From assembly GCA_945889545.1 (NCBI GenBank), contig CAMDCC010000163.1:1-6977 (forward strand): a stretch of DNA of 6,977 nucleotides, in the 5' to 3' direction. Positions 6,470 to 6,977 of the stretch are shown here, piece after piece; within the stretch, counting starts at the first letter, position 1, and each line of letters opens with the position of its first letter. Below the pieces are notes generated by a model. That model was not told the DNA's origin, searched no databases, and was given only the letters and a program-made list of their open reading frames with translations. This DNA is from Bifidobacterium breve. GTDB taxonomy: Bacteria > Actinomycetota > Acidimicrobiia > IMCC26256 > PALSA-555. The position numbers and the translations under genes are program-made.

Positions 6470-6977
6470 ATGCCTTCGCAGAAGATCGCGCCATCGATCC
6501 TGTCCGCCGACTTCTCGCGCCTGGCCGAGCACATCGAGATGGTCGCCTCCGAAGCCGACCTGCTGCATGTCGACGTGATGGACGGACACTTCGTGCCCAA
6601 CCTCACGATTGGTCCGCCGGTTGTCGCGTCCCTGCGCGCAAGCACCGAGCTTTTCCTCGATTGCCACCTCATGGTCGACAACCCAGGCGTCTTGCTCGCA
6701 GGCTTCGCCGACGCGGGTGCCGACCGCTGCATCGTGCACGTGGAGCTCGGTGACCCGCGTCCGCTGTTCGATGAGCTGCGGGAGCGCGGCGTGGGAGTGG
6801 GTCTCACCCTGAACCCAGAAACCGCCGTCGACACGGTGTTGCCGTACCTCGCAGAGATCGACCTGCTCTTGATCATGAGCGTGCACCCGGGGTTCGGCGG
6901 CCAGAAGTTCATCCCTGAGGCGCTCGACAAGGTGCGTGCCGCCCGCGCGGTAATCGACGAAGGCAACCTCCCGGTCG
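6470..6977 (+). CDS. rpe: Ribulose-phosphate 3-epimerase, 3'-truncated by the window edge
   Basis: The frame is open from the ATG to the window end, giving 169 residues of a family of about 220. The cytoplasmic TIM-barrel enzyme interconverts ribulose 5-phosphate and xylulose 5-phosphate in the pentose phosphate pathway. Visible motifs are APSILSADF at 7-15, HVDVMDGHFVPN at 33-44 (His33 and Asp35 are metal ligands, Asp35 also a catalytic acid/base), CHLMV at 65-69 with metal ligand His66, LNPET at 114-118 and MSVHPGFGGQ at 136-145. The usual SVNPGFGG has His139 in place of Asn here. The second catalytic Asp and the C-terminal phosphate-binding loop lie beyond the edge. The start fits the family N-terminus (MPSQKIAPSILSADF). 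The gene probably heads a new transcription unit running rightward. Confidence 0.96.
   Translation, partial: MPSQKIAPSILSADFSRLAEHIEMVASEADLLHVDVMDGHFVPNLTIGPPVVASLRASTELFLDCHLMVDNPGVLLAGFADAGADRCIVHVELGDPRPLFDELRERGVGVGLTLNPETAVDTVLPYLAEIDLLLIMSVHPGFGGQKFIPEALDKVRAARAVIDEGNLPV

Noticed and set aside
5413..6966. Antisense open frame of 517 codons across rsmB, the spacer and rpe
   Set aside because: It runs opposite two clearly conserved genes, its translation has no recognisable domain and is rich in Arg, Ser and Ala as expected for the complement of high-GC codons, and it crosses the AGCG spacer.
1..6977. CRISPR array, tRNA, rRNA, insertion sequence or phage genes
   Set aside because: No spaced repeats of CRISPR type, no cloverleaf-like sequence, no transposase or integrase motifs and no terminal inverted repeats were seen.

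Overview
The window is a GC-rich stretch of ordinary bacterial core genome. All seven supported genes lie on the + strand and are closely packed. The order is coaBC (3' end) - metK - priA - def - fmt - rsmB - rpe (5' end). As I recall it, this is a conserved actinobacterial order (usually following gmk and rpoZ). A PriA that has lost its helicase motifs but kept its zinc cysteines, GTG and TTG starts, and start codons lying just downstream of -10-like elements also fit Actinobacteria. Details such as the low-complexity AGCG spacer make me lean towards the Acidimicrobiia, but that is a weak inference.

Layout: positions 1-481 hold the end of the coenzyme A biosynthesis fusion gene coaBC. Its stop overlaps the TTG start of metK (S-adenosylmethionine synthetase). 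priA follows 5 bases after metK. The priA stop lies in the first copy of a 14-bp tandem repeat (3481-3536), after which a short spacer carries a likely promoter for def (peptide deformylase). fmt (methionyl-tRNA formyltransferase) follows after 35 bases, and rsmB (16S rRNA m5C967 methyltransferase) 10 bases later. A 133-base spacer (6337-6469) contains AGCG-rich imperfect repeats and a second promoter-like -10 just ahead of rpe (ribulose-phosphate 3-epimerase), which runs off the right edge.

Functionally this is housekeeping. CoaBC and MetK make the cofactors CoA and SAM. Fmt and Def act at opposite ends of one cycle, formylating initiator Met-tRNA and deformylating the new protein. RsmB uses SAM to modify the ribosomal P-site region. 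PriA relates to replication restart, and Rpe to the pentose phosphate pathway. The likely transcription units are coaBC-metK-priA (start outside the window), def-fmt-rsmB, and rpe onward.

I found no mobile element, RNA gene, CRISPR array or undescribed system. The points worth a second look are small: a tandem repeat that places stop codons in all three forward frames after priA, two probable leaderless starts, an inverted repeat over the def promoter, the degenerate PriA, and the AGCG-rich spacer.
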